Source: Lunularia cruciata (taxonomy: Eukaryota > Streptophyta > Marchantiopsida > Lunulariales > Lunulariaceae). Taken from it: a stretch of DNA of 64,000 nt. Below, piece by piece: positions 9,596 to 23,069 of this stretch. The notes under the pieces are model-generated. The model was not told the DNA's origin and ran no database searches. It saw only the letters and a program-made list of their open reading frames with translations. A program made the position numbers and the translations under genes. How positions within the stretch are numbered: the stretch's first letter is position 1; each line of letters starts with the position of its first letter. The DNA lies in assembly GCA_948567375.1 (NCBI GenBank), contig OX419758.1:55185001-55249000 (forward strand), given 5' to 3'.

Positions 9596-12500
9596 CAAAA
9601 AACCCATTCCATGCCATGATGGGTATGAATAGAGTTGGGTTCCACATCTGCCTTAAATTACAACTATCAAACTCTTAGATGAAGTCATCCAACTCTATGG
9701 TACCCATTATACTAGAGTAGCACTTGAGGCCTTTGGAGGCCACATAAATCTTACCAATGTCCTACAAAAATAATGCAGACACACCAAGTGCAATCTCAAC
9801 TAAATTAGCTCATGTATCAAACTCCAAATTAGAGTCAATCTCCTCCCTCACTTGAACTTGAGATATAAGCTCATATCAAGTGCCACTCTAAGTAAATTGA
9901 TTGCATACTACAATGCTATCTTCTTTAGAATCTCCAAAGAATTCTATCATGACAATGTAACTCAGACTGCAACCATAACCGCCACAAGTACCCCACCAAG
10001 GATCACCACCAAGTGCTACCACAAAGTGCAAACACTAACTAAGCACCACCCACTAATATAGCTCTAACTGCAACAACCACACTAGGGAAAGGGCAATCTA
10101 TAACCTACCATCACAACACACACTTTCATAATCTATAGGTCATTACTTCTTGCCTCATAAGAGAATAATATAGGTAGCTTGACTAATCATCACTCCAACC
10201 TTACTACCAAGAGCACACTAGAGCATTAACGCTCTAAAGATAAAGCACCTCACACAACATGGTGCACAAATAAGAAGTAGAGAATGGAGGGAGTCCAATC
10301 ACAAGAAATCTAAATAAAACCCTCCATCTCATAAATCAACACCAGATTGACTATGTAACCATTGAGCATTTGATATAATAAGAGTTTTTAACTACTTCCT
10401 AAGCTACCATGATCACCAAGAATGGGATCAAATTGCCTTTCTTAGCCAAAGCTACATTTATACGGGTATTAGTGGAATAGTCCCTAGGACAACAAGTGAA
10501 GGTGGACCAGTTGGCTAGGGCACCAATCTAGGAACCAAAGATTTGGGGTTGAAACCTTGTTGTGCATAATCTAGAAGGGTGTGCAGATTTTGCCAAATGG
10601 TGATCAAAAACTCATCTAAAATAGCTAGCCTCATGCCAACAAGCTGGCTTGTTTGCCCTCCTAGACCTTTGTAACTTCTCTAGCCCATAGCTCTATGCCT
10701 CAAGACCTCTAGACGCCAAATGAGGACTTTCTTCTTGCCAAGTCAAACCCTCTCCAAATTTGGTCAAGCTTCACCCAATTCAGGCCAACTTGAGCACTAG
10801 TTAGGGCACTTTGAGGCAACTCTTCCAACTCTGTGCAACCTCCACCAATCTGATGCACCTCCTCTATAACTAGATATCTGCTAAATTTCACCTCAAGCCA
10901 AATTGAGATGATAGGAATCTCAAAATCCCTAATTCAAAAGGACACTCCCTTCTTGATATAATCCATTTTTCTTCCACTTGAATCACACTCAAATAGATTT
11001 ATACTTGATCCTTCATTCAACACTTTGCCAACAGTTGAGCACTTATTATAATCAAGCCATACCCACTCTAACTAAGAGACTCTAAGTGATGCTCATTGGC
11101 CTCTCTCCACCATAGCCAAGAACTCAAAAGCTCAACATCAAATGAGCTCTCTAAAGTTGTACTTTGAAAGTATACCTCTCTACTCAACCTAGGTCTCCCG
11201 CTCTAAAAACACCATCAATGGCACATGTGACTGTGTAAATGTTGCACGTGATAATGGGTCACACCATGTGATCAAAAGTGCTTACATAAAATTGGACCGC
11301 CAATACATAGTCCATGAGTAACTACCAAAATACCTATGACTACCAACATTAGCACTTTAGCATTTAAGCAACCTAGCTTATGCACTACAGATGTCATGAT
11401 AGACAACAACTTTGGAATGAAGTGGCACTTAGAGTGAAACAAGCCATCACCTTCAAGAGCAATCCCATTTAGAACTTAGAGGGAAAGTGATTCCTTCTTC
11501 TTCTTCTTCTTTTGCTATAGTGTGCCACATGGGGTGATACTACCTTTTGGGAGAGGTTCATGCCCAAGAGGTTAAATAGGATATAATAAAAAAACTTTAA
11601 CATTGTGACACTTTTCTTCATTCTTTGTCACTCCCAACCTATATCCTTGTTGGAACAACCTGTTTTTATTGATCATACTATAAGTATTTCAAAATTCAAC
11701 CTTTTCAGTCATTCTCTTTATACCCCAAATAAAAATGAAAGAGATGTTGTACAAAATTATAAATTTTTTTTGTTTCTTTATTCCCATTGTATTCTATTCA
11801 TTAAATCAAATGAGGTGGAAGAGTCCCTCTTTTGGATAAAATATGGCATGTAAAGAGACAATTTGTTCCTATGGTGATGATTTCCCATGTTTTTTCTGTT
11901 TGACCTTTGATTTTGATTGTACTAGAGGTTTTTAGTGTTCCTTGATGAACTAATAATTTAAGTAAGCTCTACATCTTGTCTATTTTACCTATCTAATTTT
12001 TGTGCTTGAACATGTCTTTCTTCTTGCATGGGCAAGGATGTTGGTTTTTGGATCATAGCTTCACCTTGCATCAGGGAATTTTGACTCATACTTTATTACC
12101 CTTGATAATATCATAGATATATATATTTGCAATGCCATAAGAGGATGTATCCTTTATTTAGAGGGAGCATTTGTATATGGTATGAGTTATGGCACATTTG
12201 TATTTGGTCTAAGATGATCAAGTGATAAGAACGGTCCAACACACAATATAATTTTAGAAGGGATGATTACCCATCCTTTTTAACGAGTGAGTGGTGAGTA
12301 AAGCAACAACAACCATGCTCTCCAACTAATGAATGTAATAATGTCACTTCTTTATGTGTGATGTCTCTAGCTTTGGTGTTATAGAGAATGATAAATAGGC
12401 ATTCCATACATTTGTTAGGAATTTCTCAAGCATTTAGCAAACAATAGTGTATCACCTTAGTTTCTTATTTTTAGGTCTACTAAGCAACTGTGTTTCCTTT

Positions 12501-13248
12501 GCTTCACATGGAGCACTTGCTGGTGCAATCCATTTGAGGCAATCTAGTGTTGACATACTAATAGTATAATTGGTAAGAATAGGCCATTCCCATGAGGATA
12601 CAGTTAAAAAATGTGTAAAATAGAGAGAAAGTGTCACATTCTCACAATCATCTATTTTTATGTGTTTAACCTCTTGGCCAAGAACTATTCCACAAGAAGG
12701 TAGTGGTACCAACAGCAGCACACTCCAAAAAAGCTAAAACAATTAAATCACTTCCACAAAAGATATGTTAATATTGGTGCTCTCAAAGGTGATAATTCAA
12801 TCTATTTTGAGGGTCAAATAGCCCCAAAGGTCTCTCCCTTGTAATTACCTATGTTGTTTAAACTACAATGCTAGTGAGAACACGCTACCCTTCCCTAAAG
12901 GCATTCCCACCATTGTACTATAGGTTCATGACTAGAAGTTTTGTTATACATGGTGCTCACATTCCTTGGGACAATTCAATGAAATGCCCAGATTCTTTTG
13001 AACCTCCAAGGATCCAACACCCCAATCAACCCTAAATGCTTTCTCACATTCCAACACTTGTGTTCCTACTTTGAGCTCTCACCACAACTCAATCAAACTA
13101 TCACAAAACATACACAACATTGAGTATCAATACACTAACAATCATGGAGGTCCTCATGCATCTACCTCAAGAAAAAACCCAATTCATATACACACAAGCA
13201 ATTAGATTGAGCATGCACAAAATTAACTTCATGTGATGAGCCTTAGTC
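9596..13248. other. Unrecognised, apparently non-coding stretch
   Basis: No frame longer than about 90 codons and none resembling a known family on either strand. Stops are dense. A CTT microsatellite lies near 11493-11512. The texture suggests old repeat DNA. Confidence 0.5.
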
Positions 13249-14880
13249 ATGAGCAATATTTCTACATGTGCCTTTCAATCATATTGTGGTATCCTCCACA
13301 ACAATGAGGACCCCCACCTGCTCTTAATCCAAGTTATCCGGGATGGATTGCAGCTCCATTTCTACTTCTTGCTTGACCTTCACATGGAGGATTTTCTCCT
13401 TTTCCTCATGGTCATTTACAATTGTGGTCAATTTCTCAATGTGCATTTGAGCACTCTTGTTATTGGTGCTATAGATGAGTTTGTCCTTGGCACCTTGGAT
13501 ACAAATTACCTTCAATTCTCATGTCAAGGATGATACCTCTTTATCCCAAGCCCACAGTTGTTCCTTGTGCTTCTTCTTCATGTCCTTGCCACAATGCTTG
13601 GAACTCCCTCTAATGGTTAGCAAATTCATGTTCAATTTGGAAGCCCACTATCATGATCTTGTCAACTCCTCACCCATTGTGGCAATCTTGGTCTCTTGGG
13701 CACTCAATTTCTCCTTGTGTGCCTTCTTGTAGTTAAATTTTTTTTGCTTTTACTAGGCAGTACCTATCTTCAGCACCATGACCTTGGCCTTGGTATTATG
13801 CAACTCTACCTTGTACTTCTCCAACCATTTGTCACCATCTTTCATCCATTCTTTGTAATTCTTGGAAAAGGAGTGATACTCCTCTCTCTTCCATTGTAGC
13901 TTTACTTCCCTAGTTGCAAGTTCACTCTTCAACTCATGAATCTTGGGTGCAACACCTATTGGGATTTACTCTCTTCTTACTGCCCCTTCTCTGTCTTGGC
14001 TTTCTTGCACTTGGTTGTGTTGCCGATACTTCTCCTTGGTTATCACAAACCACTCCTTGAGGTGTGTAAGCTCTTGAGTTCCTCCTTGGTTTAGTCATTG
14101 TTCTTGATATGGACAATGTACCTGAACCATAAAGAGTTGCACCTTGAGTCTTGCAATACTGGCCAATGCTTTGGCCAACTCCTTCTCTCCTCCCAACTTT
14201 GCCCAAACAACACTCTAAATGTGGTAATGTAAGAACTCTATCAACCTCCTATAATCTGTTATCCTAGGGTCTATGCCTTAGTAAGTAGGAAGAAATTCTT
14301 CTATGGTCATCAATACAAGTCCCAACACATAAACAACCCACATTAATAGTGGACAATAATTTGGAATGTGCTTTGCATGTTCTCTTGAATTTGGTCCCAA
14401 ACAAGTCACCTCTTCTTGTGGGACCTATGCTTCTTCTTCTTTGTGGAGGTGATCCTTGGTTATCTCTAGAACCACCAAGGTGCTCTCCACTTTTGGCACC
14501 ACTTGGGAATATGATGTTATTCCTCTCTAGTCATCTGCTTGTTCAGCCACCATTGTCTTGGTAGCAATAGTTGATGTCACAAACAAGTTGTCCAAGTACT
14601 ATATTCTTTGGGTGATTACCCTTCTTTATGCTCAAGAGTCTTCACTTTTTGTTCAACTTTCATCCATCCAATTTGGACAATATTGCTTGGGTAGCTGCTC
14701 TTGGAGTGGAAGCACAACCCATTGTTGATCAACGGGTAGGGCAGTCGGAACCTGTACTGCTACTACCTCTAGTCTTGGCAATATGGCCTCATTTTTGTCA
14801 ATGGAAGACCTCTCTTCCTATGGAGCAATTTCTTCATGATTCTCTGCCTCCACTCCTTTTGTGGGTGGGCTAAACTTCCA
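13249..14880 (-). other. Decayed minus-strand coding-like region, unknown
   Basis: The minus strand gives several linked frames with the look of one broken protein: a lysine/arginine-rich segment at 13934-14206, and a charged, probably coiled-coil segment at 13324-13900 (for example KLTTIVNDHEEKEKI). No domain is recognised. Composition and closeness to an E-family LTR suggest an accessory or gag-like frame of an old retroelement. This is inference, and it could equally be a dead host gene. Confidence 0.3.
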
Positions 14881-15101
14881 CACCTAGCTCTACATCACCT
14901 CCCCCTTGGTTGGAAGATAGTTCTATCTTGGAGAAAGAGGTTGCTTGCTTTGGGGATGATTATTCCATGGTTAATACTTTCTTTTCTTCCTTGTATTATA
15001 GCTTCATCCCAATATAAAAATGCAAGACAAATGAGAAGAAGTAGTTGTTTCTTCCATATGTCTACAAATGTTTTGTCAATTCTTTGGTTGGATGGTAGAA
15101 C

Positions 15102-15785
15102 TATGAGCAGTTTTTCTCTCACTCAGTATGAACCTCTGATGGTTATTATGGTAGGGCACCATGGCCTAAGAAGGCAAAGCACTCCAACTCCATCAAACTC
15201 CTCCAAGGCTAACATTTCAAGACTCAAACCATTGCTCACTAGAAAACTGAATGAGAGAGAGATAGATGCAAATGAAAGGATGATGAGTACCTCCTCACCC
15301 CTAGTTTATATACTTATGAAACAGTCATGCACCAAAGTTACTAATTATTGGAGTAACTCAAGTTACTAGGCTAAAAGTAAAATAAATTCAAAAAGCTAAA
15401 GGAATATCCATACTCATGGGAATTCTCCTAAGCATATGGTCTTATCTTGACCCAACCACTAAGTCAAGGATTCCTTCACATGGGCTATCCTTGGACTATA
15501 GAAGAATCCAAAAAAAAAATGGCTTGTGGGTCCAAGAGTTCTCAACTCTTTCCTCAAAGCCAAACATAATAATACCAAGTCAATACATTAGAATCCAAAA
15601 TAGTGGTGCTCACCTTTTCCATTTCCTCTAAATTAAGGTTCCCTCTACTTAAGCTTTGACTAAATTTAGCTAATCATGGCTAACATAGAATTATCATTCA
15701 TCACTTTATAAATAATATCTCTCAAGTACTTATAATACCAAACTAAATATCACAATAGCACATACATGCACAAATTGGTGTTACA
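15102..15785 (-). repeat. Diverged LTR of family E (solo-like)
   Basis: About 684 bp, readily aligned with the 692-bp LTRs at 37768, 44898 and 60608 (shared landmarks CTCACTCAG, GTTTATATAC, CTTATCTTGACCCAACCACTAA, GGTGTTACA), but clearly more diverged. The terminal GTGAGCCGG is degraded to TATGAGCAG. No family E coding sequence is seen on either side and no clear target duplication remains, so this is probably an old solo LTR. Confidence 0.85.
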
Positions 15786-17300
15786 AAACATCTTTGCACA
15801 ATCAATAGGTTGCCTCTTATGTAGTAGTTGGAAGAAAGTGGCCTGGCCATTTTTGACATAAGTAGTCCATGTTGACTTGAATAGATGCATGATTGATGTA
15901 ACAATGGTGTGCTTGATGGGATCATTTTACCCATTCACCTTCCAACCATTGCTTATTTTCTTGGACTTGAACAAGGCCTCAAACTTCCATTTCATTTCTT
16001 CTATTGCTTTGAGCCACTCCTAGCTGAGGTGCATTGCTCCCTGCATTGGATTAGTCCAGAGGACCTTTCTCCAATGTTCTTCCATCCAAGCAAACACATT
16101 GCCTCACAAGTCGGTGAACTTCAAGTTCTTCTCCCTGATTTCCAATACCATTGGGAGGTAAGTGAAATCCAAAATTCATAATAGAAAGTCTAATTGATTT
16201 AAATTGAGGTACTCGCTCTAACAATAGTGTGAACATTTCTCCACTCTTGGAGAACTTAATGCAAATCTTGCTATTGCCTTCTTCGACTTGGGTGACATTG
16301 CATTTCACGATTTTATAATTTGAATTCATCTCACCAATTGGCACTTCACCCAGTCATTCTTGATCACACTCTCACACATTGTCTTGTGCTAACTTTGACA
16401 ATTCTTCCTGACTATTGGGCGAGTCTTCTCTAATGTGCACTCATCATTGATTCTACCTTCATTGATTTTTGATGGTGGTGCAAATTCAATTGATTGACCC
16501 TTACTCCTTCCTAAGGTGAGGTACGTATACTTGTTAACAACTTATTCAGAATTTTGGTGTGCATTAGTGGTGAAATGTTGTTACTCTGCATGGGTGAAGT
16601 GCCATAAGAGATGAAGGCTATCTAAATCAGCCCTTTGTCCTGCCTGGCAGTCTCTTGCTCGTGTGAATGCCAATGTGGATGACTTATTGAGCCTATGACT
16701 GACATGGCAAACCGTACTCGCGATCAATGTGACCCACCCCTACAGGAACTACCCCATGGTGTGATGTCCCACTCAGATGGTGTGCCAACTCTGATGGTCA
16801 CTCCACCCGATGATTGGATCCATGTCTCTGGTCTTTTCATGTAGTTGGAGTAAAACCAGTAAACCCTATCTATCTACTTTATTCTATTCTAAGTGCTTAA
16901 TGAATTCCTTAAAAAAGAGGGAAAAAATAAAATATGCATAAGGAGATGCAAGGTGTGTTACTACACCATCCATAAGAGAAAATCATATTAGATAAAAAAT
17001 TTATGTGTGCTCCAATGGTGTGTGTAGACCATATCACTTACATAGCCTTGGCATTCTAAGTGTAAGAGAATACGTTTTTCTCATTTCATGTTATTGAGAC
17101 TTACTTTGAAAACCGACCTTCCATTGTATTAGTTTATGTAATCTATAGAAGAGCAATCCTACTAGATGATATTTTTTCTCTTTTATTTATTCATGTTAGA
17201 TAAATTGTATTCATTGTTTTATTGTTTTATAGAGAGCAATAATAACTGGTATAATTTCTATATAATTTCTAGAAGGGCAATCGAAGTAGTTGATACTTTT
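15786..17300. other. No recognised gene; one 97-codon minus frame
   Basis: A minus-strand frame at 16051-16344 is the longest; it carries no motif I know, and it may continue the decayed minus-strand coding seen at 13249-14880 on the other side of the LTR. The rest is AT-rich without coding signal. Near 17140-17310 two stretches resemble each other loosely (AGAAGAGCAATC and AGAAGGGCAATC blocks). Confidence 0.4.
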
Positions 17301-19796
17301 TCAAATACTTCTATGGTACTTGACCACAGAACTCGGTACAGTTGAATTCTTCACAATCTTGGGATGTGGTTAAGTTCCCAATTGTCAAAAGTTGGAGTTA
17401 TATCATTAATAATATTACAAGACAAGAACTAATATATTGATAACCTGGGATTCGAGATACAGATTTAACGGATACAGGTTGTACGTTATGGATGAAATCC
17501 GAATCAATTGTCTTAATAACAAAACAATAAAAGAGAAGGAAGTGAGTGTACACCAAATGATCACTGGAATCCGCGTGGATGATGACATCCAAATAGATTA
17601 TCTCCAGGGATACAAACAATAGACTGCCTGTAAACACTCCGGGACGAATCCGAAGTATATCATAATAATATATAAGCATCCATGTAATCCTGTCAACACG
17701 GTCGGTCCAAAGACGTGAGCAGCCGCCACAATTGCAAGCATATTAAAGGTAAACGTCACAGTATAGGTGGAGAACGCTGGTACCTATCATGATGATCTTC
17801 ACGGACAAACTAAGGACGAATGGATTGGACGTCAGATGTATCCGGAATAGAGTCAGGTTTCCCTTTGATCGTCCCCGTATGAGTACCTATGGATTGAGCA
17901 CTGAAGAACAAGCTGAATAGTAATAGAGGCACTTCTGAAGGAATGTCGTGTGCAGAAATGATATAACTTATTCTTCGACCGCTTCTACAGGCTTACATAT
18001 TTCGAGACACTATAGGAGCCAGAGCGAACGGCTACGGGTATACCCGTAGACTATTGAGACACTATAGGAGCCAGAGCGAACGGCTACGGGTATACCCGTA
18101 GACTATTCAAAGGATCTACATGATCTGGGGTCCAGGTAAAGCAGGAAGCAAGCTACGTTGGTTGCTCGACGTGGTTTTCCTGTGTCTTGCAACACACCCT
18201 GTCTAGCTTCCAATCTGAAGTTTATGGCGGGTTTGAGTTGTAATACATTTGATTTGATGTGTGCTTCAGCGGACTTTTTGGTGCTCTCCGGTCATGGATT
18301 CATACTGGATGGGAACAGGGAACCAGACAAGACAACAGAAAAGGTGCATAATTCGTTGGAAGTGATGTTTCCTGTGGATCAGTAAAGGTTTGATCTTGAA
18401 TAGGGTGAAAAAAAATTGGTTTAGAGCAATCTATCAGGGATCTCGAATCTGTCATCGAATCTAGATAAACTCTATACCATCAATAATGAAATAAGCTGCA
18501 ATACATCCCATCGAATAAACCGGAGCAATGCCAGAGTACGCATTGTAAGGTATCTTACCTTTTGTTTCTGGAATAGCTATTCCAGAGAGCAGAAAGCACA
18601 GTCAGATCCCGTCAATTTGGGTCTTACAAGCCAAAGAAACCTCCTTCTTCCAGAAAGATATTGCTCTCTTGTGCAGGAAATTGCTGTTGGATTATTCTTG
18701 CTACATTGATTTACTTAACAATTGACCATTGGAGCTTGTTATCCTCACATCTAGTGCGCGTACGTTCGTCACCAGAGCAATCAATCAAGGCGCCAGCTGA
18801 CCGACCGCAATATGAGGGGGACATGAGAACCATGTTCATTCTGCACGCATGCAAGATATCCACCCTGATTTCTTGCAAACATTGCGGAAATAATTACGTC
18901 TAGAACTGTAGTACTCGATCTAGACTGGGTGTGGAATTTTAATGAAAGACAACGCTGGCTTCTTACAATAGTTTACCCTAGCTCCACAAAATTCAATTAC
19001 AAGTTCAATGCCAGAAGGTACAGTCGTTTCGAGTCCATGAATTTCTCTCAGTTTGATCTAAAGCTGATTTTATAAGGATCGCTAGTACTTACTTTCAGTT
19101 CAGGTGGTTGTGACTCGATAATACCAGCAGGGCACACACATGTACATATAGGTGAAATTAATGAACTTTGGGTGCCTCCGCCTTCCGAGCGCTTGAATAT
19201 GCAGGTTGATCTTGCACAAAATCACCAGCTGCAATTCGCCAATTGAGGTGGATGATCAAATGAATCATAATGCAGTAAAAAAGTTGCAAAATCTTGAACT
19301 GGGAGCACCATTTTGTTGTAGCAGAAGTGTACAGTAGAGGAAAAGAACAAGGAGTTACAGCAGGTTTAGCAATGTAACTAGTTCAACCGATATCGCAACT
19401 AGTTTGATAAATGGGCCAGGTCGAAAGCTTCACCACTGTACCCAACAAAGATTGGAACGAAATATGCTGAAATTGCAGGAATAGGTGGCACCTGTTTTAA
19501 ACGGAGCGGATCAAGTAACTAACTAAAGTTATGCAACCTGTCCATGTCTGCTTCCCTGTTACGAAAACTGGTCTCACTCAACACAAGGTCATTTCCAGAG
19601 TCCAGAAGCTACGAAGATTAACGTTCTACCATGACTGTTTAACTGGAACGGGTTATGGAAAATGGGAGCGAGTGGCAACTTTCATCACGGGCATTCTGCA
19701 CGATCGCACCCAATTTGGCCACCGAAGATTACTGCCACAACGTTGGACTCTGGAACTGTAGGCTCTTAAACTGTCTTCTTCGCATATACGTGATGG
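17301..19796. other. Upstream region of the peroxidase gene, no gene seen
   Basis: Composition changes here: fewer repeats and no retroelement similarity. Short frames (for example 17437-17622, 18158-18385, 18661-18903) lack homology and start context and are not called. This interval should contain the promoter of the peroxidase gene. Confidence 0.5.
18004..18107 (+). repeat. Two perfect 52-bp tandem repeats with an 18-bp palindrome
   Basis: Two identical 52-bp units (18004-18055 and 18056-18107), each containing CTACGGGTATACCCGTAG (18032-18049 and 18084-18101), which equals its own reverse complement. The identity of the two units implies recent duplication or strong constraint. It lies about 1.8 kb upstream of the peroxidase start. 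Confidence 0.95.
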
Positions 19797-19804
19797 TATA
19801 AAAG
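19797..19804 (+). promoter_or_regulatory. TATA box of the peroxidase gene
   Basis: TATAAAAG, 160 bases before the chosen ATG. Transcription starting about 30 bases downstream would give a 5' leader of roughly 135 bases. Confidence 0.65.
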
Positions 19805-19963
19805 CGCAGTGTAGATGGAACAACGATCATCGTGCACTCTTTGTGCACATTCTTTCTGGTCTACCTCTTGCTACATTGTGACTATTCATTAAGTCGTTCG
19901 TTCAAATATCCCATACTCTATTCGACTTTACAGCCTTCCGGTGTTCCTCGGTTTGAACTCAAG

Positions 19964-21689
19964 ATGATGATTCCTTCCGCTCGTATACAGACTGTCAGTC
20001 TATGCTTTTTGGTGATGGCGGCTCTTGTCTGTATCGATGGTGAAGGCGATGTTCGACGTAGTTTCACCACCCACAATGATCAAGTGGACTTCTACGAGCA
20101 AGAGTGCCCTTCCGCAAGGGGGATCGTGGGACTAGTTGTATTGTCAGCAATCTTGAGAGACAGAGGTCTTCCAGCTGCTCTTCTGAGACTGCAGTTTCAC
20201 GATTGCTTTGTCAGGGTAAGTAACTAACAAAGTCTTCTCTTGTAGCAAAGTTTCGGCATGAGATCTGCTATATGATCAGTATGTCTATTTCAAGGTATTG
20301 TAGAATCCAACAAAATCTGATGTGTATACAATAGATATCAATTTTTGGGAAACAAACTCACCAAGTGTCAAGGAATCAACCAACACGAAAGAACAATCAG
20401 AAATTTCAAACCCGTAACTGGAAGGTTTAAAGGTTCCTTTGTCTGTGAATGCGATTAGATTAACATCTAAGGTTGTTCAAACTTCTTGGTTATGTATCAA
20501 GACACTACATGTTAAGCTTGTTGTCGGCTTAGGATTAAAATATGATTTTTGGTGCAGGGGTGCGATGCTTCTATCCTTCTGCAATCAAACCAGACCCACC
20601 TTGCAGAAAAAGACGGCGTGGGTAACGCATTTTCTGTTAGAGGATATGAAGTGATTGATGACGTAAAGAAAGCTCTGGAGAGAGTCTGCCCTGGTGTTGT
20701 CTCGTGCGCAGACATCGTCGCCCTTGCTTCTCGAGATGCCATTGCAGCGGTGAGTTGGAATTAAGTAAAAGTGTCTTATGAGTTAGGAATTTGCATTATT
20801 CTTAACTTCCAATTCCTGTACAGCAACCCCAGATGCTGATCATGACACCAGTGTCTGACACCCGACTCGGGGACTTAACTACTACAGATTGGAGGCCCCG
20901 CATGGAAAGTTGCATCCGGCCGTAGGGATGGATTCATATCTAATGCTGTGGAGACCCCAAGCAATCTGCCACCTCCGTTTGCTGACTACGGGTTCCTTCT
21001 GACAATCTTTGCAAGAAAGGGATTCACTGAGAAGGAAATGGTTGTACTATCAGGTATTGTTGCTGATACGATTGCAATTAGTCAACATTTGATCAGTTTG
21101 CTCTGAATCCTGCTTCTGGTTACCTACTGCTTTCTCATATATATGATTACAAGCATTCTCCACCAGTTACCGGTGGACCTACCTGACGGCAAACAATGAC
21201 TTCCCTTCGTACCATGTCACACTAATTCTAATCCAGTGCTGGTGGATTGGATTGGATTGGTTTGGATTGTGTACTCCAGGTTCTCACACCATCGGAAAAA
21301 CTCACTGCGGTCTCATTCAGCACCGTCTATATAACGGTACTGGCCCAGATGGAGTGGATCCCACTCTAGACTCCGCCTACGCTGCTGAGCTGAAGCAAAA
21401 GTGCCCTTTTGGAGCTGTAATGAACGAGGTGAAGATGGACCCAACCAACGGGGGAAACGCTTTCGATAGCAAGTACTACACCAACGTCTTAACTAAGAAG
21501 GGTCTTTTTGATTCTGATGCTGCGCTCGTCACTTCAGCCAGTGGACTACGCATCGTACGGGCTGAAGCTGCGGGCATACGTGATCCTTTCATTGCTGATT
21601 TTGGTGCTGCCATGGAGAAGTTAAGCAACCTAGGGATTCTTGCGGCACCGCAGGGGGAGATTAGGAAAAATTGCAGATTCACTAACTAA
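19964..21689 (+). CDS. Class III (secretory) peroxidase, 4 exons, 339 aa
   Basis: Heme peroxidase of the plant secretory type, using H2O2 to oxidise phenolics or generate radicals in the apoplast or vacuole. Exons 19964-20215, 20558-20749, 20888-21053 and 21280-21689 join in frame (GT/AG throughout) to 339 aa ending in TAA. The three introns lie at the classical family sites: after FHDCFVR, after the SRDAIAA block, and inside SG|SHTIG. A hydrophobic N-terminus (SLCFLVMAALVC) fits a signal peptide. Distal site: Arg75, His79 in LRLQFHDCF; proximal heme ligand: His206 in GSHTIG. All eight conserved cysteines are present (ECP, HDC, GCD, VCP, SCAD, THC, KCP, KNC), as are the Ca-binding GCDAS residues. 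ATG 19964 is preferred; an in-frame ATG at 19832 would lie almost at the predicted cap site. It appears intact. Physiological substrate cannot be told. Confidence 0.95.
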
Positions 21690-21968
21690 GTTGATCGCTT
21701 CGAAGTCCTTTCAAAGTAATGACCTACAAGGAATTTTGTTAAGGTTTTAATTTCTTCGAGTCTTGATGCAGGATGCGAATCGCAAACACGATTTAATTTA
21801 GATGTAGAATAGATTTAGTGATAGGGAGTACGAGGAAAAGTTACATTGTGTGACATTCATTCTTTCAAGCTACACTGACCAATAACAGGTGCAAAAGAGA
21901 TTGAAACGAAATCTGTATTGCGCCAGGAGATTCTTACAGACATCTTTTGAACATTATGTTACTTACGG

Positions 21969-21974
21969 AATAAA
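21969..21974 (+). terminator. Poly(A) signal of the peroxidase gene
   Basis: AATAAA 280 bases after the stop codon, the first good match downstream. Confidence 0.45.
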
Positions 21975-23069
21975 GGTCTTATGGAATTATTCTACATTGT
22001 TATAAAGCGCACGGAGCCGTAATGAGTATACAAGCTAGAGTTTTCAATCATGCATCTTCAAAATTACATACCGAAAAACTTGCCCTACTTGCAGAAATCC
22101 ACTGCAAATACAACAAGCAAGCAAAGCCATGCCGTAAAATTTTCTTAGCTTTCATGCACGGCATGCAAGACCAGTGATGCTCTTAACTGATAAATTTGAA
22201 TTTCCTGAAAGCTTATTCACATATCCATTAATTCTCCTCAGTAATTTTCACTTACCTCAATAAATAACAATGATCAGGGACAATCCTCTATTTTAACCTT
22301 CAAGACTCAAATGCCATGTCATCAAACAGAGGTGCTTTTATGTCGTTTTGCCAACTTAGGGTAGACCTTCGTGCCAAGTTTCCGGTACTATCCAGTCCAT
22401 TTCTTCAAATGCCACCTCAAGCACATGGGATGACTATTAAGTGTTGTCTCAAAACTTGGAGTATGGCTCAATCTCGAGGCCAAGTTTAGGGTTGTTAAGC
22501 CAATCTTAAACTTGGCGCCAAACTCCACAGTACCCAAAGTTTGCGGAAAACTGACCCCAAGTTAGCAGAAGGATTTAACAGGACCCCTTGATTGCCACAA
22601 TATTCGATTCTGTACACATTCGTCATACTTGACCATCATGACTTACTGTTGGTAAATATGGTACTTGCCAGGACATTAGAGACCATAGAAATAATCACAA
22701 TTTGAATAACACGAGTGTATTTTGAGAAGATTAATTTGGTTCCTAGTCCAAGAAAGCGTCTAATTAATACTAGTATTATTACATATACTGTCGCTAGGTT
22801 GAGATTAAAATTATGTTTAGAAGAACCAGAGAAACGGTGATCAAGATGACCATAATCGAAATGAACATATCAATCATTTGAACCGTCACGTTGGTTAAGT
22901 GGTTTCTTTAAAGGCATACTACGTTCTGCAAACGAACTCTGGAAAGATGTATTCTTACAAGCGGAAATGGTAGAATGGATGTTGGTTGATGCCAAGGTGC
23001 CAAGACTCAGCAGACCAGCACTGCTCTTCAAGATATGGCATTTAGGAACACTCCTGTTTCCTTAGATAA
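21975..23069. other. No gene seen
   Basis: AT-rich sequence with dense stops on both strands. The Penelope-like coding may begin somewhat before 23070 but cannot be followed further upstream. Confidence 0.5.

Noticed and set aside
11493-11512. CTT microsatellite
   Set aside because: Ordinary simple repeat without context.
18158-18385. 75-codon plus-strand frame
   Set aside because: No homology, no conserved motif, no supporting promoter or splice context; open by chance.
19832-19963. Upstream in-frame ATG giving a 44-residue longer peroxidase
   Set aside because: It lies about 35 bases after the TATA box, essentially at the expected cap site. The downstream ATG gives a normal signal peptide directly.
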